Source: Candidatus Zixiibacteriota bacterium (lineage in GTDB: Bacteria; Zixibacteria; MSB-5A5; DSPP01). From it: a stretch of 58,145 bases of DNA. Both the position numbers and the translations under genes were made by a program. Below, in pieces: positions 1 to 7,530 of this stretch (position 1 is its first letter; every line of letters begins with the position of its first letter). Where the stretch lies: positions 1 to 58,145 of the forward strand of contig JAKEHY010000031.1 in assembly GCA_022614805.1 (NCBI GenBank), in the 5' to 3' direction. The notes beneath the pieces were generated by a model. It was not told the origin of the DNA. It searched no databases and saw nothing but the letters and a program-made list of their open reading frames with translations.

Positions 1-87
1 CCGCACAGCGCGCTGGGGATGAAGTCTCCCACGCAGTTCTATGCCGATTGGTTGTCAAAAATCAAGAGAATGCCTGTCCAAAATTAG
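1..87 (+). CDS. IS3-family transposase (OrfB/DDE integrase), C-terminal 28 residues
   Basis: The frame open from base 1 encodes PHSALGMKSPTQFYADWLS and ends at TAG (85-87). The PHSALG..SP.QF motif is the usual extreme C-terminus of the rve/DDE integrase core of IS3-type OrfB. The catalytic DDE residues would be upstream, beyond the contig edge. The same C-terminus occurs at the other end of the window on the minus strand. The family call is firm; the subgroup is not. Confidence 0.8.
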   Translation, partial: PHSALGMKSPTQFYADWLSKIKRMPVQN

Positions 88-100
88 GTGGGGCAGTACA
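1..100 (+). mobile_element. Right end of an IS3-family-like insertion sequence (contig edge)
   Basis: This is the terminal part of an IS: the transposase C-terminus followed 13 bp later by a terminal repeat that reads TGTACTGCCCCACC inward from position 100. Bases 2-100 are the exact reverse complement of 58047-58145, and homology stops at 100/58047, which fixes the element end. The IR style and the short gap from stop codon to IR fit the IS3 family. The rest of the element lies outside the window. Confidence 0.85.
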
Positions 101-101
101 T

Positions 102-248
102 GTAAAATCTGGGCGGGTAATTGCAATCCAAAACGGTGCTGTGTTTAAGGCCGATTCATCTATACAGAGTCCTTATGCCATTGCACTTACAATAGGGCAA
201 ATAATACCCATGCTCGATTCGTTGCAAATTCCTTTTGACCTTCGGTAG
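102..248 (+). pseudogene. Possible 3' remnant of a gene cut by the IS
   Basis: From the IS end an open frame runs to TAG at 246-248, encoding a stretch such as SGRVIAIQNGAVFKADSS and IALTIGQIIPMLDSLQIPF. It has no start of its own and I do not recognise the family. The sequence is AT-richer than the ribosomal operon that follows. It may be the tail of a gene truncated by the IS, or chance open frame. The stretch 249-336 shows nothing further. Confidence 0.25.
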
Positions 249-336
249 CAATTGCTAAAATCATTCCTCCTTCAATTCTGCAAATAAAAAGATTGAGGTT
301 GGGATTCGCTCTTACGAAAGCCCGGCGGATTTCATC

Positions 337-364
337 TTGACAATCACGGAAAAATTTCTATTTT
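337..364 (+). promoter_or_regulatory. Sigma70-type promoter of the rplM operon
   Basis: A perfect -35 TTGACA (337-342) is followed after 16 bp by TATTTT (359-364), about 23 bp before the rplM ATG. It is the only good promoter-like match in the leader and would drive rplM-rpsI. Confidence 0.55.
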
Positions 365-386
365 GAGGGGCTTTGGAATTGGAAAA

Positions 387-818
387 ATGAAGACCTATAT
401 ACCGAAGTTGTCGGAGATTGAAAAGAAGTGGTACGTCGTGGACGTCAAAGACAAAGTCTTTGGCCGGGCGGTGGCGAAGATTGCCACTATCCTGCGCGGC
501 AAGGGGAAACCGATGTTCACCCCGCACCTCGATACGGGGGACTTTGTCATCGTTTTGAACGCGGACAAAATCCGGCTGACCGGCAAGAAGGAAAAGGTGA
601 AAACCTATTTCCACTACACGGGCTACCCGAGGGGGGCGCGGTTCATAACCTTTGACAAATTCCGGGCCGAAAAGCCGGAAGAGCTCATCCGCCGGGGGGT
701 GCGGGGGATGCTACCGAAGAACCGATTGGGAAGAAAGCTTTTGATGAAGCTGCACGTCTATCGCGGCGGCGAGCACCCGCACAAGGCGCAAAAGCCGGAA
801 GTTTTGAGTTTGAGTTAG
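387..818 (+). CDS. rplM: 50S ribosomal protein L13
   Basis: The 143-residue product has the usual L13 length. It opens MKTYIPKLSEIEKKWYVVD, contains the DKVFGRAVAKIATILRGK segment, and ends with the typical HVYRGGEHPHKAQKPE motif. ATG 387 is chosen over an upstream in-frame TTG (363) because it matches the family N-terminus. It is the first gene of the rplM-rpsI pair. Its last 24 codons are duplicated just downstream (see the repeat at 747-1045), leaving an unusually long 251 bp spacer before rpsI. Confidence 0.97.
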   Translation: MKTYIPKLSEIEKKWYVVDVKDKVFGRAVAKIATILRGKGKPMFTPHLDTGDFVIVLNADKIRLTGKKEKVKTYFHYTGYPRGARFITFDKFRAEKPEELIRRGVRGMLPKNRLGRKLLMKLHVYRGGEHPHKAQKPEVLSLS

Positions 819-1045
819 AGGGATGGCGGGACGTTTGAGAGCGAGAGCAGGGCGCGAGTCGAAAATGAACCCAGGGGCGGAGGCCCCTGGGCTAATAAAG
901 CTGCACGTTTACCGCGGCGGCGAACACCCCCACAAGGCGCAGAAGCCGGAAGTTTTGAGTTTGAATTAGAGGATGGCAGGACGTTTGAGAGCGAGAGTAG
1001 GGCGCGAGTCGAAAATGAACCCAGGGGCGGAGGCCCCTGGGCTAA
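747..1045 (+). repeat. Tandem duplication of the rplM 3' end plus its hairpin (2 x ~150 bp)
   Basis: Copy 1 (747-895) is the rplM tail plus 3' flank. Copy 2 (898-1045) repeats it with scattered differences and a 1 bp indel. In the coding part the changes are synonymous third-base changes (gtc/gtt, tat/tac, gag/gaa, ccg/ccc, caa/cag), except for a final Ser-to-Asn. Each copy ends in a palindrome with arms CCCAGGGG and CCCCTGGG (870-891 and 1020-1041) followed by GCTAA. The same hairpin occurs inverted near 57085. Confidence 0.9.
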
Positions 1046-1069
1046 ACAGTAAAGAGAACATTAATTAGA

Positions 1070-1465
1070 ATGCCCGAAGTTTTAGCCTCCACCGTCGGCC
1101 GCCGCAAAACCTCCACGATGCGCATCTGGCTTTCCGCCGGCTCCGGCATCATCAAGGTAAACGGGCGGATGCTGGCGGAGTATCTGGGGAAGCGGCAATC
1201 TTTGATAATGTCGGTCTTCACCCCCCTCGAAGTGACCGGCAATATGGGGAAATACGACATCCGGGCGAAGGCCAACGGCGGGGGGGTGGCCTCGCAAGCC
1301 GAGGCTCTGCGGCTGGCTCTCTCTCGGGCCCTGGCGGTTCTCAACCCGGACGTTAGGAAAACGCTGCGGACCAATGGCCTTTTGACCCGCGACTCCCGCA
1401 AGGTGGAGCGGAAGAAATACGGGCTGGTGAAAGCCCGCAAGCGGTACCAGTATTCCAAGCGCTGA
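1070..1465 (+). CDS. rpsI: 30S ribosomal protein S9
   Basis: The 131-residue protein has the S9 hallmarks: [14 protein letters not shown] near the N-terminus, the [19 protein letters not shown] segment, and the invariant basic tail ending [17 protein letters not shown], which reaches the decoding site in 30S subunits. It follows rplM as in most bacteria but after the duplicated stub. Its TGA overlaps the ATG of the next gene (TGATG), implying translational coupling. Confidence 0.97.
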   Translation: MPEVLASTVGRRKTSTMRIWLSAGSGIIKVNGRMLAEYLGKRQSLIMSVFTPLEVTGNMGKYDIRAKANGGGVASQAEALRLALSRALAVLNPDVRKTLRTNGLLTRDSRKVERKKYGLVKARKRYQYSKR

Positions 1466-1917
1466 TGAAAGCCGCGAAGAAGTCCGCCAAGAGCACCGCC
1501 GCGGTCGGCAAGAAGTCCCAGGTATTCACGGACGAGGAACGGGGCGCGATGAAGGCGCGCGCCCAAGAACTGAAGGCGGACAAAGCGGACGGGGAAAGCG
1601 CCGTGCTCGCGGCGATCGCCGCGATGCGGGAACCGGATCGCGCCATGGGCGAGCGGCTCCATGCAATCATCAAAGCCAGCGCGCCGGCCCTCTCGCCGAG
1701 ACTCTGGTACGGGATGCCCGCGTATGCCAAGGACGACAAGGTCGTTTGCTTCTTCCAAAGTGCGCAAAAGTTCAAGACGAGATACGCGTCGCTCGGCTTC
1801 AGCGACAAGGCGAACCTCGACGAAGGCCGCCTGTGGCCAGTCGCCTTCGCGCTCGTGGAGTTGACCGCCGCCGAAGAGGCAAGGATCGGCGCGCTCGTGA
1901 AAAAAGCGGTAAGTTGA
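1465..1917 (+). CDS. DUF1801 / YdhG-like protein lodged between rpsI and rpsB
   Basis: A 150-residue soluble protein. The N-terminal ~45 residues are Ala/Lys-rich and low-complexity. The rest resembles the DUF1801 (YdhG/Fra-like) fold: [24 protein letters not shown] followed by [27 protein letters not shown]. Some family members are reported iron chaperones, but nothing here shows that function. It begins inside the rpsI stop codon, so it is probably co-translated, although it is not part of the usual ribosomal operon. The Ala/Lys-rich composition differs from its neighbours and suggests later insertion. A terminator-like hairpin follows. Confidence 0.75.
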   Translation: MKAAKKSAKSTAAVGKKSQVFTDEERGAMKARAQELKADKADGESAVLAAIAAMREPDRAMGERLHAIIKASAPALSPRLWYGMPAYAKDDKVVCFFQSAQKFKTRYASLGFSDKANLDEGRLWPVAFALVELTAAEEARIGALVKKAVS

Positions 1918-1918
1918 G

Positions 1919-1953
1919 AACCGGGCCCCCGTACGGGGAACCGGTTGTTGTTA
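1919..1953 (+). terminator. Hairpin terminator after the rpsI-DUF1801 unit
   Basis: Nested arms AACCGG and CCGGTT enclose the self-complementary core CCCCGTACGGGG, followed by a T-biased GTTGTTGTTAT tail. It sits directly behind the DUF1801 stop codon and separates this unit from rpsB. Confidence 0.55.
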
Positions 1954-2175
1954 TAGTAAATACACACACCCGTTTTGCGCTTTCGAGTCGAAGTAAAATT
2001 GGCTTGGAAGGGTAAGATAGCGGCCGGTGGGTCCCGCAGCCGGAAGGCCCGGAGCGGGCGCGGCCCGGAAGAGGGCGTTGAAAAATGCTCCGGTGGAGGA
2101 TAAACCTGACAGCCCCCAAGATTTGGGGTCAGGCGAGCGTTTGGCCCTCCGAGCGAACGCGCGCAAAGGAGTGAA
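1954..2175 (+). promoter_or_regulatory. GC-rich structured leader of rpsB
   Basis: About 220 bp without a gene precede rpsB. The stretch has many complementary G/C blocks and one clear hairpin at 2105-2133 (CCTGA..CCCC paired with GGGG..TCAGG), then GCGTT/AACGC, then the ribosome site AAAGGAG. By analogy with other rpsB-tsf operons this could be an S2-responsive autoregulatory leader. I found no convincing -35/-10 pair, so the transcription start is unplaced. Confidence 0.4.
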
Positions 2176-2964
2176 ATGGCAGTTGATTTAAAGGAAATGC
2201 TGGAGGCCGGGGTTCACTTCGGCCACCAGACCCGCCGCTGGAACCCCAAGATGAAAAAATTCATCTTCGACGCCAAAGGGGGCATCTACCGCATCGATTT
2301 GGAAAAAACCGCCAGCGCCCTGACAAAAGCGCGCGAGGTGGTGCGCCAGACGGCGGCCTCCGGCGGGAGCCTGCTTTTCGTCGGCACCAAAAAACAAGCC
2401 AAGGAAGTCATCGAGCGAGAGGCGGCGCGCTCCGGCGCCTTTTACGTCACGGAACGCTGGCTGGGGGGGATGCTCACCAATTTCTCCACCATCAAGCAGT
2501 CCATCAAGCGGCTGAAGGACATCGAACGGATGCAGCAGGACGGAACGTTCGGAAAAATCACCAAGAAGGAAGGGCTGGAGCTGGAGCGGGAAGCCGCCAA
2601 GATGCTCAAGGTCTTGAACGGCATCCGGGAAATGAACCGAGTCCCCCATCTGGTTTACGTGGTGGACACCAAAAAGGAAAAAATAGCGGTGGCGGAGGCG
2701 AACAAACTGGGGATTCCCATCATCGCCATCGTGGACACCAACTCCGACCCGGAACTCATCACCCATCCGATTCCGGGGAACGACGATTCCCTCCGGGCCA
2801 TCGCTTTAATCACCAAAGAGCTGGCAGACGGCGCGGTGGAAGGGCGGGCGGTTTTGAAGGACAAACAGGAAGAGGAACAAACCCGCCGCCACGAAAAGGA
2901 AGCTAAGGACAAGGCGTTTCGGGACGCAAGGGAAGCGAGAGAGAAGGAAGTCAGAGCGAAATGA
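2176..2964 (+). CDS. rpsB: 30S ribosomal protein S2
   Basis: A 262-residue S2 starting [26 protein letters not shown], with the signature [15 protein letters not shown] and the P-site-proximal segment [26 protein letters not shown]. An extra charged tail of about 30 residues ([18 protein letters not shown]...) follows the core. The ribosome site AAAGGAG is well placed. The stop overlaps the tsf start (ATGA), the standard rpsB-tsf coupling. Confidence 0.97.
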   Translation: MAVDLKEMLEAGVHFGHQTRRWNPKMKKFIFDAKGGIYRIDLEKTASALTKAREVVRQTAASGGSLLFVGTKKQAKEVIEREAARSGAFYVTERWLGGMLTNFSTIKQSIKRLKDIERMQQDGTFGKITKKEGLELEREAAKMLKVLNGIREMNRVPHLVYVVDTKKEKIAVAEANKLGIPIIAIVDTNSDPELITHPIPGNDDSLRAIALITKELADGAVEGRAVLKDKQEEEQTRRHEKEAKDKAFRDAREAREKEVRAK

Positions 2965-3560
2965 GCACGGCAATTTCAGCCAATTTGGTGAAGGAACTGC
3001 GGGAGAAAACCGGCGCCGGGATGATGGAGTGCAAAAAGGCCCTGCAGTCTTCCGGCGGGGACATTGAGAAGGCGGTTCAGACCCTGCGGGAGCAGGGGCA
3101 GGCCCGGGCGGCCTCCAAGGCGGGGCGGACGGCGAAGGAGGGAATCGTTTTTTCCTACATTCACCCCGGCGACCGATTAGGCGTGCTTTTGGAACTGAAC
3201 TGCGAGACCGATTTCGTCGCCCGGACGGAGGATTTCCGCAATCTGGCCAAGGATCTGGCGATGCAGATTGCCGCGGCCTCGCCTTTGGTCGTCACCCGCG
3301 AGGAGCTGCCAGCCGAGCTGGTGGAAAAGGAACGGGAAATCTACCGCCATCAGGCCAAAAACGAGGGGAAGCCGGAAAAGATTCTGGACCGTATTGTCGA
3401 AGGGAAGTTGGAGAAGTATTTTCAGGAGGCGGTTCTGATGGAGCAGATTTTCGTCAAGGACCAGAACCTGACCGTGAAGGAACTCTTAAACTCGGCAGTG
3501 GCCAAGCTGGGGGAAAACATCGTTCCCCGCCGCTTCGTCCGCTTCCGGCTGGGAGAATGA
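2961..3560 (+). CDS. tsf: Elongation factor Ts (short form)
   Basis: A 199-residue guanine-nucleotide exchange factor for EF-Tu. The N-terminal UBA-like region reads [19 protein letters not shown], and the EF-Tu-contacting TDFV motif lies in [14 protein letters not shown]. The length matches the short Thermus-type EF-Ts with one dimerisation subdomain, rather than the ~280-residue E. coli form. Coupled to rpsB by a 4 bp overlap and followed 1 bp later by pyrH. Confidence 0.96.
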   Translation: MSTAISANLVKELREKTGAGMMECKKALQSSGGDIEKAVQTLREQGQARAASKAGRTAKEGIVFSYIHPGDRLGVLLELNCETDFVARTEDFRNLAKDLAMQIAAASPLVVTREELPAELVEKEREIYRHQAKNEGKPEKILDRIVEGKLEKYFQEAVLMEQIFVKDQNLTVKELLNSAVAKLGENIVPRRFVRFRLGE

Positions 3561-3561
3561 T

Positions 3562-4278
3562 ATGCCCGATTTGAAATACCGCCGGGTGCTCTTGAAGCTT
3601 TCCGGCGAAGCGCTGATGGGGGATAAAGGCTTCGGCATCGACCCGGAGGTGGTGACCGTGATCGCCCTTCAAATCAAGGAAGTGAAGGAAATGGGGGTGG
3701 AAATCGCCATCGTGGTCGGCGGCGGCAACATTTTCCGCGGACTCGCCGCGACCTCCTCCGGCATCGACCGGGCCACCGGCGACCAGATGGGGATGCTGGC
3801 GACGGTCATCAACGGCCTCGCTTTGCAAGACCGTTTGGAGAAGTTGGGGGTCTTCACCCGGGTGATGAGCGCTCTGCGGATGGAGGCGACCGCGGAGCCG
3901 TACATCCGGCGGCGGGCCATCCGCCACCTCGAAAAAGGACGGGTGGTCATCCTCGTCGCGGGCACCGGCCATCCCTTTTTCACCACCGACACGGCCGCCG
4001 CTCTGCGGGCGACCGAAATTGGCGCGGACGTCATTTTGAAAGCCACCAAGGTGGACGGGGTTTTCGACGCCGACCCGATGAAGGAGAAAAACGCCAAGAT
4101 GTACGACAAGCTTACCTATCTCGAAGTGTTGAGCCTGGGATTAAAGGTTTTGGATTCGACCGCCACCTCGCTCTCGATGGACAACGCTTTGCCCATCATC
4201 GTCTTCAATCTGAACCAGCGGGGAAATTTGAAGAAGGCGGTTTTGGGAGAGAAAATAGGAACCATCGTCCACGTTTAA
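3562..4278 (+). CDS. pyrH: UMP kinase
   Basis: A 238-residue amino-acid-kinase-fold enzyme converting UMP to UDP. It opens [15 protein letters not shown], followed by the [10 protein letters not shown] nucleotide loop, the [17 protein letters not shown] segment and [15 protein letters not shown]. Full length for bacterial PyrH. Its place between tsf and frr is the classic bacterial order. Confidence 0.97.
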   Translation: MPDLKYRRVLLKLSGEALMGDKGFGIDPEVVTVIALQIKEVKEMGVEIAIVVGGGNIFRGLAATSSGIDRATGDQMGMLATVINGLALQDRLEKLGVFTRVMSALRMEATAEPYIRRRAIRHLEKGRVVILVAGTGHPFFTTDTAAALRATEIGADVILKATKVDGVFDADPMKEKNAKMYDKLTYLEVLSLGLKVLDSTATSLSMDNALPIIVFNLNQRGNLKKAVLGEKIGTIVHV

Positions 4279-4290
4279 CCGGGAGGGGAG

Positions 4291-4854
4291 ATGGACGTCG
4301 TAAAAGAGATATATCAGCGCGAAGAAGAGAAAATGAAAAAGAGCCTGGAGGCGGTCTCGCACGAGCTCGCCTCCATCCGCACGGGGAAGGCGACCACGGC
4401 GCTTCTGGACGCCATCCGGGTGGAGTATTACGGCTCGATGGTTCCGGTGAACCAGGTCGGCACCGTTTCGGCGCCGGAGCCGCGCCTTCTGACCATCCAG
4501 CCGTGGGAAAAAACGGTCCTCCCCAACATCGTCAAGGCGATTCAAAAATCGGAACTGGGGCTGAACCCCCAGTCGGACGGCAACATCATCCGGTTGCCGA
4601 TTCCGCCGTTGACCGAGGAACGCCGAAGGGACCTGGTCAAACTGGTGCACAAGCTGGCGGAGGAGGGGAAGGTGGCCATCCGGAACATCCGCCGGGATGC
4701 CGTCGAGCACGTCAAAAAAACCGAGAAGGAGAAGAAAATCTCCGAGGATGATTCCAAAAAAGCCCAGAAGCACATCCAGGAAATCACGGACAAGTTCATC
4801 GAATCGGTGGACAAGCTCATTGCCGGAAAAGAAAAAGAGATAATGGAAACTTGA
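4291..4854 (+). CDS. frr: Ribosome recycling factor
   Basis: A 187-residue L-shaped tRNA mimic that splits post-termination ribosomes with EF-G. Signatures are LASIRTGKATTALLD, VEYYGSMVPVNQVGTVSAPEPR, PPLTEERRRDLVK and VAIRNIRRDA. The ribosome site GGGAGGGGAG precedes the ATG. It is the last gene before a strong terminator at 4875. Confidence 0.97.
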   Translation: MDVVKEIYQREEEKMKKSLEAVSHELASIRTGKATTALLDAIRVEYYGSMVPVNQVGTVSAPEPRLLTIQPWEKTVLPNIVKAIQKSELGLNPQSDGNIIRLPIPPLTEERRRDLVKLVHKLAEEGKVAIRNIRRDAVEHVKKTEKEKKISEDDSKKAQKHIQEITDKFIESVDKLIAGKEKEIMET

Positions 4855-4874
4855 GCGGTTTCGACGTTTTTCCC

Positions 4875-4903
4875 AATCCCCTCCGCAAGAGGGGATTTTG
4901 TTT
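4875..4903 (+). terminator. Rho-independent terminator after frr
   Basis: Nine-base perfect arms AATCCCCTC and GAGGGGATT with a 5-base loop, then TTGTTT. It separates the rpsB-tsf-pyrH-frr unit from uppS-cdsA. Confidence 0.75.
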
Positions 4904-4930
4904 ATGGGGGATTTTGCGTAATTTGAAAAA

Positions 4931-5665
4931 ATGCTGGAGGAACTGAAAAAAGAGATAAAAGAGCGGGGGAGCCTGCCCGTTCACATTGCCGTCATTATGG
5001 ACGGCAACGGGCGCTGGGCCAAACAGAGGAACCTGCCGCGCACGGAAGGGCACAAAGCGGGGGTGGAAGCCATCCGCAAAGTGGTTCGCACCGCCGGCGA
5101 AATGGGAATCCAGTACCTCACCCTTTTCGCCTTTTCGACCGAAAACTGGCGGCGTCCGAGGGAAGAGGTTTCCGCCCTGATGCAGCTTTTGTCCGACACC
5201 GCCCGGAGGGAATTGAAGGAGATGATGGACAACAACCTGCAGCTTAAAGCCACCGGCGACATCGAAGGGCTGCCTTACGCCAAGCGGCTGGCGCTTTCGC
5301 AGGCCATCAAAAAAACCTCCAAAAACACCGGCATCGTTTTGAACCTGGCATTGAACTACTCCGGCCGGTCGGAAATTCTTTCCGCCGTTAGAAAAATTGC
5401 GCGGGAGGCGAAGGAGGGGAAACTTTCCCCCGCCCGCATCGATGAGAAAATGTTCGAGTCCCATCTTTACACCAAGGGGCTGCCGGACCCGGATTTGCTC
5501 ATCCGCACCTCCGGAGAAAAACGGCTCTCCAATTTTTTGCTCTGGCAGGCGGCCTATACGGAACTGTATATTACCGAAACTTTGTGGCCCGATTTTGGAG
5601 AGCGGGAGTTTTTGATGGCCCTGGCGGATTACCAGAGCCGCCAGCGGCGATTCGGGAGGGTGTAA
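4931..5665 (+). CDS. uppS: Isoprenyl transferase (undecaprenyl diphosphate synthase)
   Basis: A 244-residue cis-prenyltransferase that makes the C55 carrier for cell-wall synthesis from FPP and IPP. The catalytic Asp24 lies in IMDGNGRWAKQR. Other marks are FAFSTENWRRP, the LNYSGRSEI segment and the C-terminal DLLIRTSGEKRLSNFLLWQ. Its stop abuts the cdsA ATG directly, so the two lipid genes form one unit. Confidence 0.97.
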   Translation: MLEELKKEIKERGSLPVHIAVIMDGNGRWAKQRNLPRTEGHKAGVEAIRKVVRTAGEMGIQYLTLFAFSTENWRRPREEVSALMQLLSDTARRELKEMMDNNLQLKATGDIEGLPYAKRLALSQAIKKTSKNTGIVLNLALNYSGRSEILSAVRKIAREAKEGKLSPARIDEKMFESHLYTKGLPDPDLLIRTSGEKRLSNFLLWQAAYTELYITETLWPDFGEREFLMALADYQSRQRRFGRV

Positions 5666-6538
5666 ATGGCGATTGACCCGAAAAACCTGGCCGTGCGGGT
5701 GGCGGTCTCCATCGTCGGCATCCCGGCGATTCTCTTCGTCTCGTGGCAGGGGGGATGGTGGTGGAGCGCTTTTCTGATGCTTCTCGCGCTCATCGGTTTC
5801 TGGGAATACTCCCGCATGACCAAACTTCCCGACTTTTTGCTTTTTTCCGGGTGGATTTTGGGGGCCGGGTATCTTTACCGGTTGTCGACCGGCTCCGTTC
5901 AATTTTTAGACGAGTTTCTTCTGCTCTGTTTTTTTGCCGTTGCCGCCTTTCTGGTTTTTCGCCGCAGGGTGGAGGGCTCCATCGCCGAAGCGGCCCATTT
6001 CATTTTGGGGATGATTTACATTCCGGGGCTTTTGGGATTCGGAAAAAGCCTGGAATTGTGGCTGCGACAGATTCCGGCGGGGGTCAACATCACGATCGGC
6101 GGCGAAGATTTGTTCCGCGTGACCGAGGTGCAGCCGCAGCTTTTGCTTTTGGTTTTTCTCTGGGCCGTCATCTGGGCCGCCGACACGGCGGCTTACTTCG
6201 TCGGTGCCAAGCTCGGCCGAAGGCATCCATTCCCGGCCATCAGCCCGAATAAGACGGTGGAGGGGTTTTTAGGCGGGTTCGCCGGAGCCGTAATCGCGGC
6301 GGTAATTTTCTTTTTGACAAAGAAGCTCGAATTCGGCTTGGGTTTTACAATCGGGCTCGCACTTACCATCGCGCTTTTTGGCCAGTTGGGGGATTTGTTT
6401 GAATCGCTTTTGAAGCGCAGCTCCGAGGTCAAGGACGCCTCCCACCTCATCGCCGGGCACGGCGGCGTTTTGGACCGGTTCGATTCCTTGCTTTTCGCTT
6501 TGCCAGCGGCGTATTTCTTTTTGGTATTTTTTGCTTAA
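5666..6538 (+). CDS. cdsA: Phosphatidate cytidylyltransferase (CDP-diglyceride synthase)
   Basis: A 290-residue multi-pass membrane enzyme making CDP-diacylglycerol from phosphatidate and CTP. About eight hydrophobic segments are visible. The C-terminal third carries SPNKTVEGFLGGFAGA and the family signature GQLGDLFESLLKRSSEVKD...GHGGVLDRFDSLLFALP. It begins immediately at the uppS stop. Two palindromes follow its stop (6541-6610). Confidence 0.96.
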   Translation: MAIDPKNLAVRVAVSIVGIPAILFVSWQGGWWWSAFLMLLALIGFWEYSRMTKLPDFLLFSGWILGAGYLYRLSTGSVQFLDEFLLLCFFAVAAFLVFRRRVEGSIAEAAHFILGMIYIPGLLGFGKSLELWLRQIPAGVNITIGGEDLFRVTEVQPQLLLLVFLWAVIWAADTAAYFVGAKLGRRHPFPAISPNKTVEGFLGGFAGAVIAAVIFFLTKKLEFGLGFTIGLALTIALFGQLGDLFESLLKRSSEVKDASHLIAGHGGVLDRFDSLLFALPAAYFFLVFFA

Positions 6539-6540
6539 TC

Positions 6541-6610
6541 GCGGCATTGAAATGCCGCCTACGAGAGATATGTTTAACCTCCCCTTAATCCCCTCCTTCG
6601 TAAGGAGGGG
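6541..6610 (+). repeat. Two adjacent intergenic palindromes after cdsA
   Basis: The first is GCGGCATT-GA-AATGCCGC with tail CTACGAG (6541-6565). The second is a pyrimidine-first hairpin, CCCCTCCTT-cgt-AAGGAGGGG (6590-6610), preceded by an AACCTCCCCTTAATC lead. Both belong to families recurring through the window (see findings). Confidence 0.8.
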
Positions 6611-6627
6611 ACAATGAAGGACAGAGA

Positions 6628-7530
6628 ATGAGCATCCTGACCAGACTGCTGGATTATTTCTTCGCCGCCCGGCCGGTGCTTTTTATGCCGGTCTGGACCG
6701 TGACTCTTTTGGGAGCCGGACAGGCCGCCGGCCGCCGGCTTTCGAGCGAGACGGCGGGCAGCTTGCTTTTTGCAACCGCCTGTCTTTTCGGTGCGGTTTA
6801 TCTGGTGAACCAAATTTTCGACCGGGAGTCCGACCGCATCAACAACAAGGGATTTTTTCTTTCGCGCGGAATCGTTTCGGTTCCGGAAGCGGTCGTTTTG
6901 GCCGTCGGGCTCTCTTTCGCGGCTCTGGCGGTCGCTTTGCTGATTTCCGGCTACGCCTTTGTGCTTTTCGCCGGGATTGTCATTCTGGGCATCATTTACT
7001 CCGCCCCGCCGTTTCGCCTTAAAGACCGGGCCTGGCCGGCCCTTTTGGCCAATATGCTCGCCCACGGCTCCATCGTGTATCTCGTTGGAGCGGGTTGGAA
7101 CGAGGTTTTGGAAGGGAGGCAGTTGATTCGCTCGCTGCCTTACTTTTTCGCGGTCGGCGCCATCTATTTGAACGCCACCCTGCCGGACGTGGAGGGGGAT
7201 AAACAGGTCGGCAAGAAAACGGTGGCGGTAGTCTATGGGGAACGATTTGCGCAAGGGGTGGCGCTGGTTTTTGTTCTCGTGGCAATAGGGATAGCCGTTT
7301 ACACCCGTGATTTCGATTTCCTTCTCCCCGCCATCCTGTCCCTTCCGCTTTTTGCCTTGGCGGTCGACAGGAAAAGCGTGAAGTTTTCCATTTGGGCGAC
7401 CAAGGCGGCGCTCGTGTTGCTTTCGGCCGCCGCCGCCCTATATTTCTGGTGGTATGTTTTGATTCTAACGGCCGGATTTCTGGCCGTCCGGGTTTACTAT
7501 AAACGCCGTTTTGGAATGGTGTATCCCTGA
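6628..7530 (+). CDS. UbiA-family prenyltransferase
   Basis: A 300-residue integral membrane protein with about nine hydrophobic segments. Both aspartate-rich prenyl-diphosphate motifs are present: NQIFDRESD near residue 67 and LPDVEGDKQVGKKT near residue 187. These enzymes attach isoprenoid chains to quinone, chlorin or lipid acceptors. The acceptor cannot be told from sequence; the form is closest to the chlorophyll-synthase/DGGGP-synthase side of the family. A five-codon mini-ORF (ATG 6614) ends in a TGA overlapping this ATG. uvrC overlaps its end by TGATG. Confidence 0.88.
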   Translation: MSILTRLLDYFFAARPVLFMPVWTVTLLGAGQAAGRRLSSETAGSLLFATACLFGAVYLVNQIFDRESDRINNKGFFLSRGIVSVPEAVVLAVGLSFAALAVALLISGYAFVLFAGIVILGIIYSAPPFRLKDRAWPALLANMLAHGSIVYLVGAGWNEVLEGRQLIRSLPYFFAVGAIYLNATLPDVEGDKQVGKKTVAVVYGERFAQGVALVFVLVAIGIAVYTRDFDFLLPAILSLPLFALAVDRKSVKFSIWATKAALVLLSAAAALYFWWYVLILTAGFLAVRVYYKRRFGMVYP

